A stretch of DNA of 64,000 nt from positions 4,433,560 to 4,497,559 of the forward strand of contig NC_135177.1 in the NCBI RefSeq assembly GCF_041146795.1. The letters are read 5' to 3'. The position numbers and the translations under genes are program-made. The notes beneath the pieces are model-generated. The model was not told the origin of the DNA. It made no database searches and saw nothing but the letters and a program-made list of their open reading frames with translations. Below are positions 22,909-34,376 of this stretch, in pieces (position 1 is the stretch's first letter; every line of letters starts with the position of its first letter). Source of the DNA: Maylandia zebra (taxonomy: Eukaryota; Chordata; Actinopteri; Cichliformes; Cichlidae).

Positions 22909-23745
22909 ACAGAATCAGAATCAGAAAGGGTTTTATTGCCAAATGTTGAGCAGGTTTACAACATTAGGAAATTGCTGCGGTGCTTCAGTGCAAACATACT
23001 GTTATAAATTAAGCTTAAATAGACATGAAAATAAAAATGAGAATAAGAATTAAAAGTGCTAAGTAGATAGATATATATATACATGATATATACATGATAT
23101 ATACATGAGTGCAGGTGGTGATCAGTGACACAGCGTAGGGTCATGTGTTAGTGGCGGGGACAGTCATACGGTTATTGTTCATGTGTTCAACAGCAGAGGG
23201 GAAGAAACTGTTCTTATGGCGAGAGGCTCTGGTGCGAATGGACCGGAGCCTCCTGCCTGAGGGGAGCAGGTCAAACAGACTGTGTCCAGGGTGAGAAGGG
23301 TCAGCTGTGATCCGAGCTGCACGCCCCAGTGTCCTGGAGGTGTACAGGTCCTGCAGAGATGGGAGTCTGCAGCCAATCACCTTCTCAGCAGAGCACAACA
23401 CGCTGCAGTCTCTGTTTGTCCCTGATAGTGGCTCCAGCGTACCACACGGTGATGGAGGAGGTGAGGATGGACTCGATGATTGCAGTGTAGAATTGCATCA
23501 TCGTCCGTGTTGGCAGGTTGAATTTCTTCAGCTGCCTCAGGAAGTACATCCTCTGCTGAGCTTTCTTAATGACGGAGGTGATGGTGGGCTCCCACTTCAG
23601 GTCCTGGGTGATGGTGGTACCCAGGAAGCGGAATGAGTCCACAGAGGTGATGGGGGTGTCAGTCAGGATGATGGGGGGGAGTGGAGCTGTGTGCTTCCTG
23701 AAGTCCACAATAATCTCCACTGTCTTCTGGGCATTCAGTGCCTTT
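22909..23745 (-). pseudogene. Rex1-like LINE, 3' fragment nested in the small hAT
   Basis: The minus-strand reading IIVDFRKHT, then VDSFRFLGTTIT, KKAQQRMYFLRQLKKF and LLPSGRRLRSIR matches in order the C-terminal RT region of the Rex1-like ORF at 12608-15064, but is clearly diverged. Its 3' tail is a short gattct repeat (rc of about 22912-22928), the same style as the other copy. The 5' end is truncated within RT. Confidence 0.75.
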
Positions 23746-24005
23746 TATATGGACGCAAACGCGTGTTGCAACTTCTTATCTGGTGCGCGTCTTTTATTTT
23801 GACAGCGAATGCGCACCTGCGGACCACTTATGTGCACCTGTGTAAATAACATAATGTTCTGCCGGGTGTGTTGTTGGTTTTCCCTCGATTTCTGAGTCGA
23901 CAAGCGCCTTTGTTACTGGGACCAGTCATTTTAAGAAAGGCCCCCATTAGAACCCATGAGAAATGCAAGAAACGCATTATTGCTCAGTCTGCAATATCTT
24001 TCCCA

Positions 24006-24424
24006 TGTTACGATTCGGTGTTGTCAGTGTTTTGTTTTAGGCGTGACTGTTATGTGTTTCCTGCTTTACGTCTCTGTGTCATACTTCCTGTTTTACGTTG
24101 AAGGTCTGTGTCTTATGTGAATGTGTTCAGTTTACGCTTCCTTGTCTCGTCAGTTCTTATTTCCCCCAGCTGTGCTCTCCTTCTGTGTCTCATTCCCCTC
24201 GTTACTTCCCAGTGTATTTAAACCCTGTGTTTCTCTGAGTCAGTGTCGCGTCGTCCCTCATGCTGTGTGGATCTCCCTGTGAGTTCTTAGTTTGTTGTTT
24301 CCCAGTTTAGTTTGTATGTTTGTCTTACCAGCAAATAAAGCTGCGATTTTTGAGTTCATCCCCTGAGTCCGTGAGTCTTGCATTTTGGGTCCAACTCCCG
24401 CCTGCTGCACAGCAATTCATGACA
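24006..24424 (+). repeat. Partial LTR of the TGTCATG family, plus orientation
   Basis: From about 24045 the sequence runs parallel to the second half of the 608-bp solo LTR at 42356-42963. Shared parts are the TATA-like tatttaaaccctgtg, the polyadenylation-like aataaagctg and the closing cattttgggtccaactcc, ending catgaca. The first third is missing or replaced. No 5-bp target duplication is visible, so this is a truncated or rearranged copy. Confidence 0.6.
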
Positions 24425-25400
24425 ACAGTGGCCCGTTGAAATGGGATGGACTCAAGTGCAGTTTCAAAACCGGAGGCTTGAGGTCCGGTGTAACAAAAGA
24501 GTCTTTATTCACAAGGCTAGGAAGTTAACAGAAAACTCAGACTAGTATTAAGGAACGTAAACTAGATGTCTGGGGCAAGAGAAACTATGACCATAACAGA
24601 ACTATGACTAGATTGCAGGGACGACTGGGTGCAGGGACAGAGCAGGGGAAACTGTGGCTGGCCAGGGCACTGAAACAGAGGAGAGAGCAGTCAGGGGAAT
24701 TCCACAGAGAGCTGCGAGTGCATCCGAGAATTATTACACTGAGCTGCCTTACGTGCTTGCAGGTGGAGGTTGCTTGGAGGAGGGAGGCAGGAGACAAAGG
24801 TCCAGGTGGGTACTGCGTGCAATGCAGGGAGGCAGGCAGGAGAGACTGGCAGTTTGAAAAGGGAGAGGTTACCGGCAGCTGCAAACTTGAATCCAGGAGA
24901 GCTTGATAGGTGGGTTCCAGATGCTGACACATAATGATACACCAAGGAACAGACGTGAGGCCGAGAACTGACCAAAGTTGGCAGATAATCTGGCGAAGAC
25001 TAGTTGTGTGCGCAGGTCATAAATACTGCCGGTATGATTGCCATCAGGTGAGGAACAACAAAGACTCCACCCAGAGGGGAGGAGCCGATGCCGTGGAAAA
25101 CTACTCAGACGATGACGCCACCCCCCCCCCCGTCAAGGGTCGACCCCTGGCGACAGAGCCACCCCCGGCCCGCCCTGAGCCCTGTAAAGAGCAGAAAGCA
25201 AAGCAGGATCCAAAATCAACGAACGGTATAATCTGAAGACATGCTCGGTTAAAACCTTGGCTGTTTCCGTGGTGGTGGGAAGTTTGTTTTTAGAGCAATG
25301 AAGTGTGCCGCTTTGGAGAATCTATCTACTACTGTCAACCATAAGGTCCGGAGGGCAGAATCAACCCAGCGAAGACTCCAATCCAGCCGTCTGGACGACT
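24425..25400 (-). pseudogene. Ty3/gypsy fragment: integrase piece plus LTR-like sequence
   Basis: On the minus strand at about 25400-25205 the reading LTVVDRFSKAAHFIAL, then ETAKVLTEHVFRLY matches the catalytic-core start of a gypsy integrase, including the first catalytic aspartate. It is followed toward 24425 by non-coding sequence with gtgaataaagact, a polyadenylation-type signal consistent with a 3' LTR. There is a run of C at about 25122-25131. The rest of pol and gag is absent. This family differs from the Gmr1-like element at 52707, since its integrase motif differs. Confidence 0.6.
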
Positions 25401-27134
25401 TTGGAAAATATGAAGGAGGGCATACATTTTTGAATTAACTCTGCTTTATTAGTTTTACAACTTTGCCTAATGATAAAGATCTCCTCCATAGTGATTCATA
25501 CTACATCAGAGTAGTAAAGTAACAGATAAACAATTCAATGACAGTTGTTACTTTAGAAATTTTTCATCAATCAGCAAAAGAACTTTTTCTAACTATGGGA
25601 CAGTCTGGGCAGTAAGCTACCAGAATGTTTTCAGTAAATTTACACATTTATGTTTTTTTTTTCTGGTTAACATTGGTTAACACTGGTTAACATTAGCTAA
25701 TAACGAGCATAATACTAACTGCAGCCACATCAGAGCTGTTAGCATGTTGAAATGGGGCTGCATAACCTGTTTACGTAGGTAAACAGGTTATTGTAATGTT
25801 TGTGTTTTTCTACAAAGAACGCTAAAAAGAAGTCACAGTATATTTTTATGCCTATGTTCATGGAGGGGTTAATTTGTTAAAATGTATGAATTTTAATAAT
25901 AAGCATAACTAAAAAATCTTAGTTGTTTAATAAGTTTAAATATTATGTCACTATCCTTTCTTTAGGATAGCGTTGCCATATAAGATGTAGAGTTTAAGTT
26001 GGCTGCCAGAGTTTAAATATATTAACTATACATATTCATCATCTGTTTATTTAGTTTATTGTGAGGTAATTCATTAAATTAATTATTTAATATTATTTTA
26101 GTGGTTTTAATGCAATACGTATGTCTTGCATTTTGCTAAGTGGATTAAAAAATCTTGCAGTCTGTAGGCATTAGCATCTGTCCATAGAATTCCTATAAGG
26201 TTGGAATGTGTAAAGACATAATGGAATTCACTTGTTCCCCTTGTTTTCATATGACACAGTTTTCATGTCTTTGAATTCCCCTTGTTTGGATGTGCTGCAC
26301 AGCATCACTCACACTCATTGACCCAACAAGTGAAAGGTTCAGATCACAAACCAGTCCATCTGCTCAGATCAACGAAAGGTTGTGACCTTCAAATTGGTAT
26401 TTTACTGACTTTCATGCCACTCTCCTCCAAAATAATCACCGTGTTTTTCACACAGCCACGGGAGATCAGAAAGATATCCCACCAGCATCACTTCTGCAAA
26501 CAGACTTTATTTCCTGGACAGTGTTATTTATGAAATGGCTTTAGAGAAAAGGCTGTAATTGCAGTGTGATAAGGTGCACAAACTGCGACTGTAATTGTCA
26601 TTTTCCACTTAGAAACCACCATGCAAAACAAAATCTGACAGATATAATCTAATTTTCATGAAACTACTTACCTGCTTCCTTCTCTGTGCTCCCACATCAG
26701 GTATGATCCCTGGGGCTGTCAGTGTTGTGACAGGCTGTAAAGAAATGAGTCTGCCTGCCTCATTTGGTCAGTATGTGGCAACATCACAGCAGGCTGCAGG
26801 AAAGATAAAGTCAAAATCTTGACTGGGCATACATGGGCGTTCACTCACACGCACACAAACACACAGATGAGGGAGTTATAATGTATCAATATCAAAGGCA
26901 TAATTTCCCTTGAGGTCAGATTATCTGTGCTTGCAACAGGACATTAATAACATTAAAAAAGGAATAGTCATAATGCAAAGGTGATCTTTTACAAATCAGT
27001 GTATAATGTTGTCAGCAGCTCAGACAAGATGGTTTTCTGACAGAAAGAGTTGATATATAGGTATAGATATATATAGAAAAATACAATGATGGATCAATTT
27101 CTTGAAAAACATTTCATGCAAAACAGCAGGATGA
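25401..27134. other. Intergenic sequence with one perfect hairpin
   Basis: AT-rich, with no coding segment. At 25678-25705 ggttaacatt or ggttaacact is repeated three times. At 25762-25791 there is a perfect hairpin with 13-bp arms (ataacctgtttac) and a 4-base loop. A short-lived CACA run lies near 26850. Confidence 0.5.
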
Positions 27135-27319
27135 CTGGCTTTTAGGGATGGGTATCGAAAACCGGTTCTTGTTGAGAACCGGTTCCCACTGTTTCAATTG
27201 TTTGCCATTTTTGCAAACGATTCCCTTATCAATTCCAATCGCCCCGAATGACGTCACCACGTTGCGGAGTGTCATTTACCTGGTAGGAAACATGGCAGCT
27301 CAAATGCTCAAAAGGTTAG

Positions 27320-27586
27320 TGTAACGGTGGACCCAAGAAATACCAGCCGGAGCGACTTTGACAATGCAGAACTTTTTATTAAACTCGGGGTTGTACGTGG
27401 ACACATATACTCCCGCGCTCTCTTTCTCTGCTGTCACCTCCGTCTCCGTCTGTCACTGCCAACATATAAAGAGACACAATCACTGTCAGATCCCAGCACA
27501 CCTGTTCACCCCGCCCCTGCGCCGCCCCGGGAGCTCACTGCGTCACCCCTCCTCTGCAGCTGGCCAAGGACCACACCCACGCCACA
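27320..27586 (-). repeat. Solo LTR inside the hAT shell
   Basis: 267 bp starting tgtaacggtgg and ending cccacgccaca, so TG...CA ends. The flanks are gttag at 27315-27319 and 27587-27591, an exact 5-bp duplication. Minus-strand orientation is suggested by aataaa (rc of 27376-27381) near one end and a tatatg box further in. No internal retroelement sequence remains, which indicates recombination between two LTRs. Confidence 0.8.
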
Positions 27587-27835
27587 GTTAGTTATACTTG
27601 CAACAGGGCAATTTGAAAAGTAGATATTTCATTTAAGGGAGGAAACACTACGAATACACAAAAGCATTTGCTCACAAAACACGTGATGACCTTAAATGAA
27701 TGTCATGTTTTTAATTCCGCTCCGGACTCGTGAATCTCAACCCAGCAGCAGCGGTAACAGTAATGCGGCAGGTAAATAATCAACTAACAGTGCATATTAT
27801 ATAAGTGAGATCTGCCTTATTACAAAACCTGCCAT

Positions 27836-27935
27836 TACTGTGCATTTAGGTGACCATGATGAGAGAGACAGACAGAGTCTGGATGGCTCAGATGCTGGCA
27901 GTTCTCGCTGCAGCCTACCGTTAGCGTCTCCTTTC
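27836..27935 (+). pseudogene. hAT transposase exon fragment, left of the insertion
   Basis: A short reading after an acceptor-like tgcatttag (HDERDRQSLDGSDAGSSR) leads up to the insertion point of the large transposon at 27935. It belongs with the exon that resumes at 39286. Identification as hAT rests mainly on the right-hand part, so this piece alone is weak. Confidence 0.4.
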
Positions 27936-28023
27936 TACGGAGCCCCCCAGGGGACATGGGAGAAAAAAAAATTACGGAGGAAAAAAAAAAAAATTAGGGA
28001 GAAAAAAAAAAATTAAGACGGAC

Positions 28024-28090
28024 TTTTGCGAGATCTCGCAAAAGTATTGCGAGCGCTCGCAATAAGTATTGCGAGATCTCGCAAAAGATC
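28024..28090. repeat. Left subterminal palindrome array of the 11.3-kb transposon
   Basis: Contains ttttgcgagatctcgcaaaa (28024-28043, a perfect 20-bp palindrome) and attgcgagcgctcgcaat (28046-28063, a perfect 18-bp palindrome). Another gcgagatctcgc core follows. The right end carries the same units in larger number (39063-39193). These are likely transposase-binding sites by analogy with subterminal repeats of other elements. Confidence 0.85.
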
Positions 28091-28160
28091 CCGCTCCTTT
28101 TTGATAGCGTTTCAGTTGAAGGGTGCGGTGCTACGGTACGGGGCTCCATACGGTGCGGAC

Positions 28161-31100
28161 ATGGAGGAGGATTTAGAACATTTCTTGCGGTCAAGAGAGG
28201 TCCCACACGACGACATCATGCACATGCAACAAGACAAAGTACGTATAAACAACAAAGCATTAAACACCGCGGTTCAAAAGGCGAGTAACTTGTTGAAAAA
28301 CCGAGGTCGTATATGCAGGCCTTTAATGTTAATTCTTGTAAATATGTTCAGGTTCATTAAACATAACTCGTTAAGTGCACATATGTTTTGAAATTTCAAA
28401 TCGTGTCCAAATTCATGGGCTGCATCCTCCCGAGGACTCGGGCTTCGTGGTCTACGTGGGCCGGGTTCTCAGAACGGCTGGGGAAATTGGACGGTCTAGC
28501 CTTCTGATTAGCGTCACCGCTGTCTCGGTGGAGTGTAATAAGCTCGTCCGTCTGCTCCTTTCTATCTAAAATATAAGACGACACTGGAGTAAATTCTCGA
28601 CCATCTCGCACTTCTGTTTAATCAGTTTTCTGTATGACGTTGATTAAGCGCTGTAAAACCAATGTGGAACCCACCCGGGGGATTAATAAAGTTTTATTTT
28701 ATCGAATTTAATCTAATAACTTTAATCTCAGCCAAACCGTTTTACTCACGAACAAATGAAACACTGAAAAAAGCCAAACATTAACATTTTTAGGTTGTCT
28801 AAGTGTTTTATATATTAAGTTTAGCCTGAGTAGCTAAAGTCCGCGGTGATCTGAAAATAATATGCCGCGAGTTGTGCCGTTCTTGGCGGCTTTAGTGACC
28901 CTTGAGCTCTCGGCTACCTATCGAGCTGGTGGGTAACAGACATCAAGGAAAACGTCGAAGCACTTTTGCAAATATGCGATATCTTGATAAACCGAGAAGA
29001 TATTTCAAGTTTATACACCCACGTTCTCCCCTGAAATGTGTTTAAAAAAAATTTGTGACCCAGAAAGATTAATAACGGTCATTTTAAAACTTATTAACGG
29101 CCGCCATTACCGGAAACTGGAGTTTGGCTGGGCTGCACTTTGAATTCTGGGATATGGGCCACGAAGCACACACCGGACCCATCCTTCAAATTCGGTGAAA
29201 AGTGAATGTAATTCTTTGTATTACACCCCCTGGCATATGTTAATTTTGTTCTGGTTGTATACATGTTCTGTATACTGTTTCTTAATAAAGTTCAATAATT
29301 AAAAAAAAAATAGGTGAAAAGGAGGACGCATTTGTCTGCTGCATTCGGAGGAGTTTACGAATTTAAAATAGAATCTTTGTAGAGATTGCCAGAATTGTTG
29401 TACATTTCTGTGCAAATAATAATAAAAAAAAAAAGGAGTCTACGAAATTGGATAGCCTTTGGTGCATCGCTGTGACATAATCGGTCTACAAAAGCGTCCT
29501 CAGGAGGATGCAGCCCATGAATTTGGACAATGTGATAAATACAGTTTAAAAAAAAAAAAAAAGAGGTTGCAGCCCATGAATTTGGATGTTGTTATCTGGC
29601 TGTGCCATAACCATGGTAACATGGACAGCATGGCACAAAATACTTGGTGGAACTTACCTTACTTATACCTTACTAGCAAAATATTTTTTAGTAACGTAGT
29701 ATATTGCTACAGGAAAAATGATTCTATGTTTCTTTACCTTCTTTTAAATGTACAAAGATGCCCTTTGTCTGTGGTTAGATTAGTTTAGAAGTGTCTTTTT
29801 AGACTTTCCCAGCAAAGACATATTGTTTCGGGGACATATTGTTTCAGATTGTTTTATCTCTCCCAGCTCTCTGCTGACGAGACTAGCACCATATATGGAG
29901 TTGTTTATTTTATCTGTTTATTATTTTCTTATCCTGTTCTCACTGTCTCTGTGATTTGTGCCTATAAAAATGCCAAGCCACTGTCCATGGTTGTGGGTTG
30001 TTTCCAGCAGCTCACCCGTGTACACGTTAAGCATAAAAAAGTAACTTTGTCTCATTGTGTCTCTATTCCTCCTGGGTTTATTTTTGCAGGGTTTTCTCCC
30101 AACATATATAAATATCTACTACTATTACTATACTAATACTAACACAGCAACAGTAAAGTAATAAGACAGAAGTTGACAGAGTAACTTTTGATAATGATCA
30201 TGAACAGTGATTAAGAACTCTATTCTAATACAGTTAGTATTCCATGTGTGCTAGTGTGGCTTCCTCGAGTAAAAGTATATTAATACCATTTCTCTAATGT
30301 TTTATGTCTGCAGGTGGATAAGGCAGTGCTGTCCGTCATGACTGATGGACAAATGGCAAAATACATAAGGACATATGGTGACAGACTAGCTGTCCAGTCC
30401 TTCTGTCAACAAACTAAGTACAGCACAGATAAAGAGACTCTTCTGCAGAACCTAAGAGATAAAATTGCGGCACGGAAAGTAAGATCAAAAACCAAAGGAG
30501 TGCTGTGTGGTTCATCAGGTGTGTTCCAAAAGCAAAGTGAAGGGATGTCAAGACAGAGAAATACTGCAGCAGAGAAGACCTGCAGAAAAATAGAAATCGG
30601 ATGGCTTCATTTAAGCAGTAATGAATACCGTCAAGTGAGAACCAGAAATGGTGGAGGAACAAGACATGCAACTGTGGAAAAAACTACAACTGTAGCTAAG
30701 ATTTTGGAAATGGGAAAGGACCTGTTTTTTCCAGATGGGTACTCGCCAAAAGGGAGAGTTGAAGACTTTGTCATTGAAATCAGTGATTTTAAAAGAAATC
30801 CGATTGCTTTAGATGACACTGTTGGCAAACTTTATGAACAAACCAAATTGAAGCTCCTGAGATTTTACATTTGCACGAAAGATGAAACACTGTTAACAGT
30901 TCAGTCCTCATCTGAAGAGGATTTTTCTGTCAGCATAACTGAAGAAGATTCACCAGTGACATTACTTGGATTTGACAGTGAGACAGATGATTTTGTACCA
31001 GATCTACTTGAACATGGGGATTCATCTGACAGTGACACTGGCAAACAGGTTTGTTAAAATAAGAAAGTTATTATTAAAAATAATGATCACTTTAAAGTTA

Positions 31101-34040
31101 CTGTATTTTGTTGTGTTTATTAGTGCTCGGTGGTAACATGCGACATTTTCTAATTTTGTTGTACTATTGTACTAGGTTTGACTGTGCAACTGCAATAAAG
31201 AGTTGTGTTATTCAAGTGCTTTATGTACATCTACGAATATTTGCACTTCTGTAGGATGAAATTATTCCAGGAATTTGTTGTTGACTTGTGTGGTAAGGTA
31301 CATCTGTGAAAGACTTCCAGCTTTGTATTCATTAACATGTACAAAATGACTGGCTGCTGAAAAAATAATTGAATTATTTTCGTTTGTGTCTTGTGTTTGT
31401 TTTCTGGTTCACAGATTCACAATTTCCAGATGGAACCCAATCCAAAAAAAATGAAATCACTCTGTGAGGCAGTGACAACACAAAGTCCAGGAAAATCCCA
31501 TCATATGCATTCAACCCCAACAGACATTAAAAACACTGTCGTGGGACAGCGGCAGCAGACTGACTCAAGTGATCATGATTTCCCTGACCACTGCTCTGAA
31601 ATTATTGATCTGACCAGTATAGTTCCTAACAAATCCTTCAAACTACAGTCCCAGGCCAAACTTCTAGAAGATTTGGAATGTCGTTTTCCACACATAGACG
31701 AAGCGGATACGGTTGTATGGAATCCTGAAGAGGATCTTGTCAGAGCAGATGGTGATGACACAGTCGTGATAACCCTGAATTATGTCAACAGTGAGGATCT
31801 CAGACAGGTAAGACCATGGACAGTTGTGGTTGATATGGTTCAAGTGTGACAAAAGATGGAAATTTATTAATAATCAAATTTAGTAACTTGCATAGTTCTG
31901 CTTTTAAAAAAGCTGATCATGCATTCCTGCTTGGACAAAATTTAAGCATGTGTGTTATTTTCTGTAATATTCTTTTGGATCTTAAAAGAAATAACTTACA
32001 GTACTGTGAAACAATTTTTCGATTTTTATTAATCAGAATTCATCTCTTGTTTGTTTAAAACTTGATTTTTTGGCAGCAATAATACAACATTTTAAGTAGC
32101 AATAAGAAAATCAAGATCTGATAAAAACCTGTGGAATTCCACTGTAATATGTCTTTTTACTCTTGTAAGTGAGACATGTAGGCTGAAAATAAAGTGGTGT
32201 ATTTTTGTTCTATTTCTTAATACCTATTGACATATTTTGCAGACTTTTTAAGAACATTCATGAATTAGAATAGGCCAAGTTAGAAGATTGAAGAAGAGTC
32301 TTCTAATCTTGAAGGGTTAAGGTGTCTGTTGTCAATTAATGCAATACTTCCTTCTCAGAATGCCGACACAAATGGATTACCTATGGATGGTTTCCTGCTA
32401 CCATTGTCTTCAGCTAATGGCTTGCCCACACCCCATATGCAGTCAATACAAGAGGAAGCACCCCAGATTGCACAGGTAAGATGGATCAATTCAGGCAACC
32501 ATAAACACCTACCTTTACATACTGTAGAGATGCCAAAAATGTCATGCTATTTTCTGAGGATATGGCAGTTTGTGGGTCTATTTGAATTAAAAGGATATTG
32601 TCAGTTGAGAGACAATTACAGTGTTTTACATTAACATAAGATTAAACAGGAAATTTAGTCTTGAAATAAAATTATTTACATAACACAGCAGTGAGACATT
32701 GTTTTGGTGTCACTATTGTGTTCTCTACCTATTTTGCACAGAAGTGCGTCTTCTCATACCTGTAAAGAACACTTGTATAATTTTCTGTGAGGCATACAAG
32801 GACATCCATCAGGCCACAATGTTAATGTAATATATAAATTGTCAGTGCAACCATGGTTTGGGAATGTACAAATGTTCAAACTTTTTCAGAACATTGATAT
32901 TGTGTAATCTGTACAATTCAATTGCATTTCTTATGGAATGTGCATGTTTTGTCTTTTACTCAGGACCATGGACTGAATTTCATCGCACAAGGTTTGCGTT
33001 TAGATTCAAGCAACCAACTTTCCCCATCAAATTCAGGAGACCCACAGAGCCCCCTACATGTATCAATTCGCAGGATAAAAGTTGTTGATGATCTTTTGGC
33101 TGTATTTATGGACAGTCGCATTCTGAATGTGACTTTAAAGATGAACTTTGTAAATGAAAATGCTGTTGATGATGCTGGGGTGTCAAGGGAGGTTTACACT
33201 GCATTTTGGGAGCAATTTTTGGAACAGTGTGAAGGTGAAAATGAACGAGTTCCAAGGCTGAGGCCAGACTTTAGTGAGGCTGAATGGCAAGCAGTTGGGC
33301 AGATATGGGTGAAAGGCTTACTAGACCATGGTGTCTTTCCAGTGAGGCTGTCAAGGGCTTTCATTTTAGCTTGCATCCACGGAATGGACTCAGTTGATGT
33401 AGACATTCTGATTGCATCGTTTCTCAACTATCTCCCTCCTGTTGAGAGATCAGCTGTTGAGAAGGCGCTCCAAGGCACAATGGATGAAAATGATGAAGAG
33501 GACCTGCTTGACCTTTTTACAAGGATGGGTTCCCACTTCCTACCACCTAAGAACAACATGCAGCCTGCCATTGAAACAATGGCTCATAAGGCCATTCTCC
33601 AAGAGCCAAAGTATATAATGGATTGCTTCTCCACACCCATGGCACATCTGCAGCTGAAACTGGCAGACAAGGAAAGTGTGTTATCTCTGTATGAGACAAA
33701 GAAGGCCACAGGCAAAAGACTAGTGCAGCTATTGGAAGCAACAAAAATCATGCTGTCTCACGGAGAACAAACAACGTTTAACCATCTTCAGCGTTATGTT
33801 AAAAACGCTGATGAAACCAAAGCTGAAAAAATCCTGCGCTTCTGCACAGGATCTTCTGTAATATGTGTTGACAAAATTTTGGTGTGCTTTAATGCTGAAA
33901 CTGGGCTCAACAGAAGGCCTGTTGCTCACACCTGTGGAGCTACCCTTGAAGTGCCATGCACTTACAGTTCTTATCCTGAATTTCGCACAGAGTTCGACAA
34001 TATCCTTTCCAGCAATTACTTTGAAATGGACATCATTTGA
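28161..34040 (+). CDS. HECT-type E3 ubiquitin ligase carried by the transposon, five exons, 799 aa
   Basis: Exons by GT-AG reading: 28161-28238, 30314-31048, 31415-31807, 32359-32475 and 32964-34040 (stop at 34038-34040). All junctions are phase 0 and the joined protein has 799 residues. ATG 28161 was chosen because it opens a conserved-looking start (MEEDLEHFLRSREVP) that joins smoothly to VDKAVLSVMTDGQMAKY and YGDRLAVQSFC. The middle contains a recurring domain (IEIGWLHL, GGGTRH, FFPDGYSPKG) and acidic low-complexity stretches. The last 330 residues form a HECT-like domain: DDAGVSREVYTAFW near its start, and the catalytic cysteine in VAHTCGATLEVP at about residue 765, 34 residues from the end as in active HECT ligases. 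Presumed role: E2-to-E3 thioester transfer of ubiquitin to an unknown target. The architecture recalls fish G2E3-like proteins. Confidence 0.8.
28404..29529. repeat. Possible 1.1-kb inverted-repeat element in HECT-gene intron 1
   Basis: The 34-bp arms 28404-28437 and 29496-29529 match in inverted orientation with a single mismatch (core attcatgggctgcatcctcc). A third partial copy of the arm lies at 29567-29586. Between them is a patch ending in aataaagttcaataatt and an A run near 29300. No target duplication is obvious. It is probably a non-autonomous DNA element nested in the transposon's intron. Confidence 0.5.
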
Positions 34041-34370
34041 ACTTGATGAGTGTACTAATGGTTAGAGCTGTAATTTTTATTTGTATGAGACCTTGAGTTC
34101 ATAAATTCTGTCTTGTTTCATTTTGTCATTGAAACATTTGATATATTCAGCCGTATAACAAGCAGTCACAAATTTAATTTTCTGATGGTTTAGTTGTATG
34201 TTAGGTCATATTTCACAAGGACTCTTTATTGTTTAAAATTCTTTGAAAATGACCGCATCTTTAACTTCTGTTGAAAACAAGGTTTGTGTTTAGCGTTAGA
34301 GGGACAAATCACATAAAAATTCGCTGTACACATTGTCATTTTTTTTTCTTTTACTCTTGCCATCAGCCAG

Positions 34371-34376
34371 AATAAA
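34371..34376 (+). promoter_or_regulatory. Candidate polyadenylation signal of the HECT gene
   Basis: aataaa about 330 bases after the HECT-gene stop codon, followed by a T-rich and tgt-rich stretch. It is the first well-placed canonical signal downstream. Confidence 0.4.

Larger units (their letters stand above)
22569..23842 (+). mobile_element. Small hAT element with exact 8-bp target duplication
   Basis: The left terminus is caggggtgcacataagtgg and the right terminus, reverse-complemented, cacaggtgcacataagtgg. The inverted repeats extend about 90 bp. The flanks are taaataac at 22561-22568 and at 23843-23850, an exact 8-bp duplication. Inside are the first codons of a hAT-type zinc-finger protein and then a Rex1-like LINE fragment on the minus strand. 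Most of the transposase gene is absent. Confidence 0.88.
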
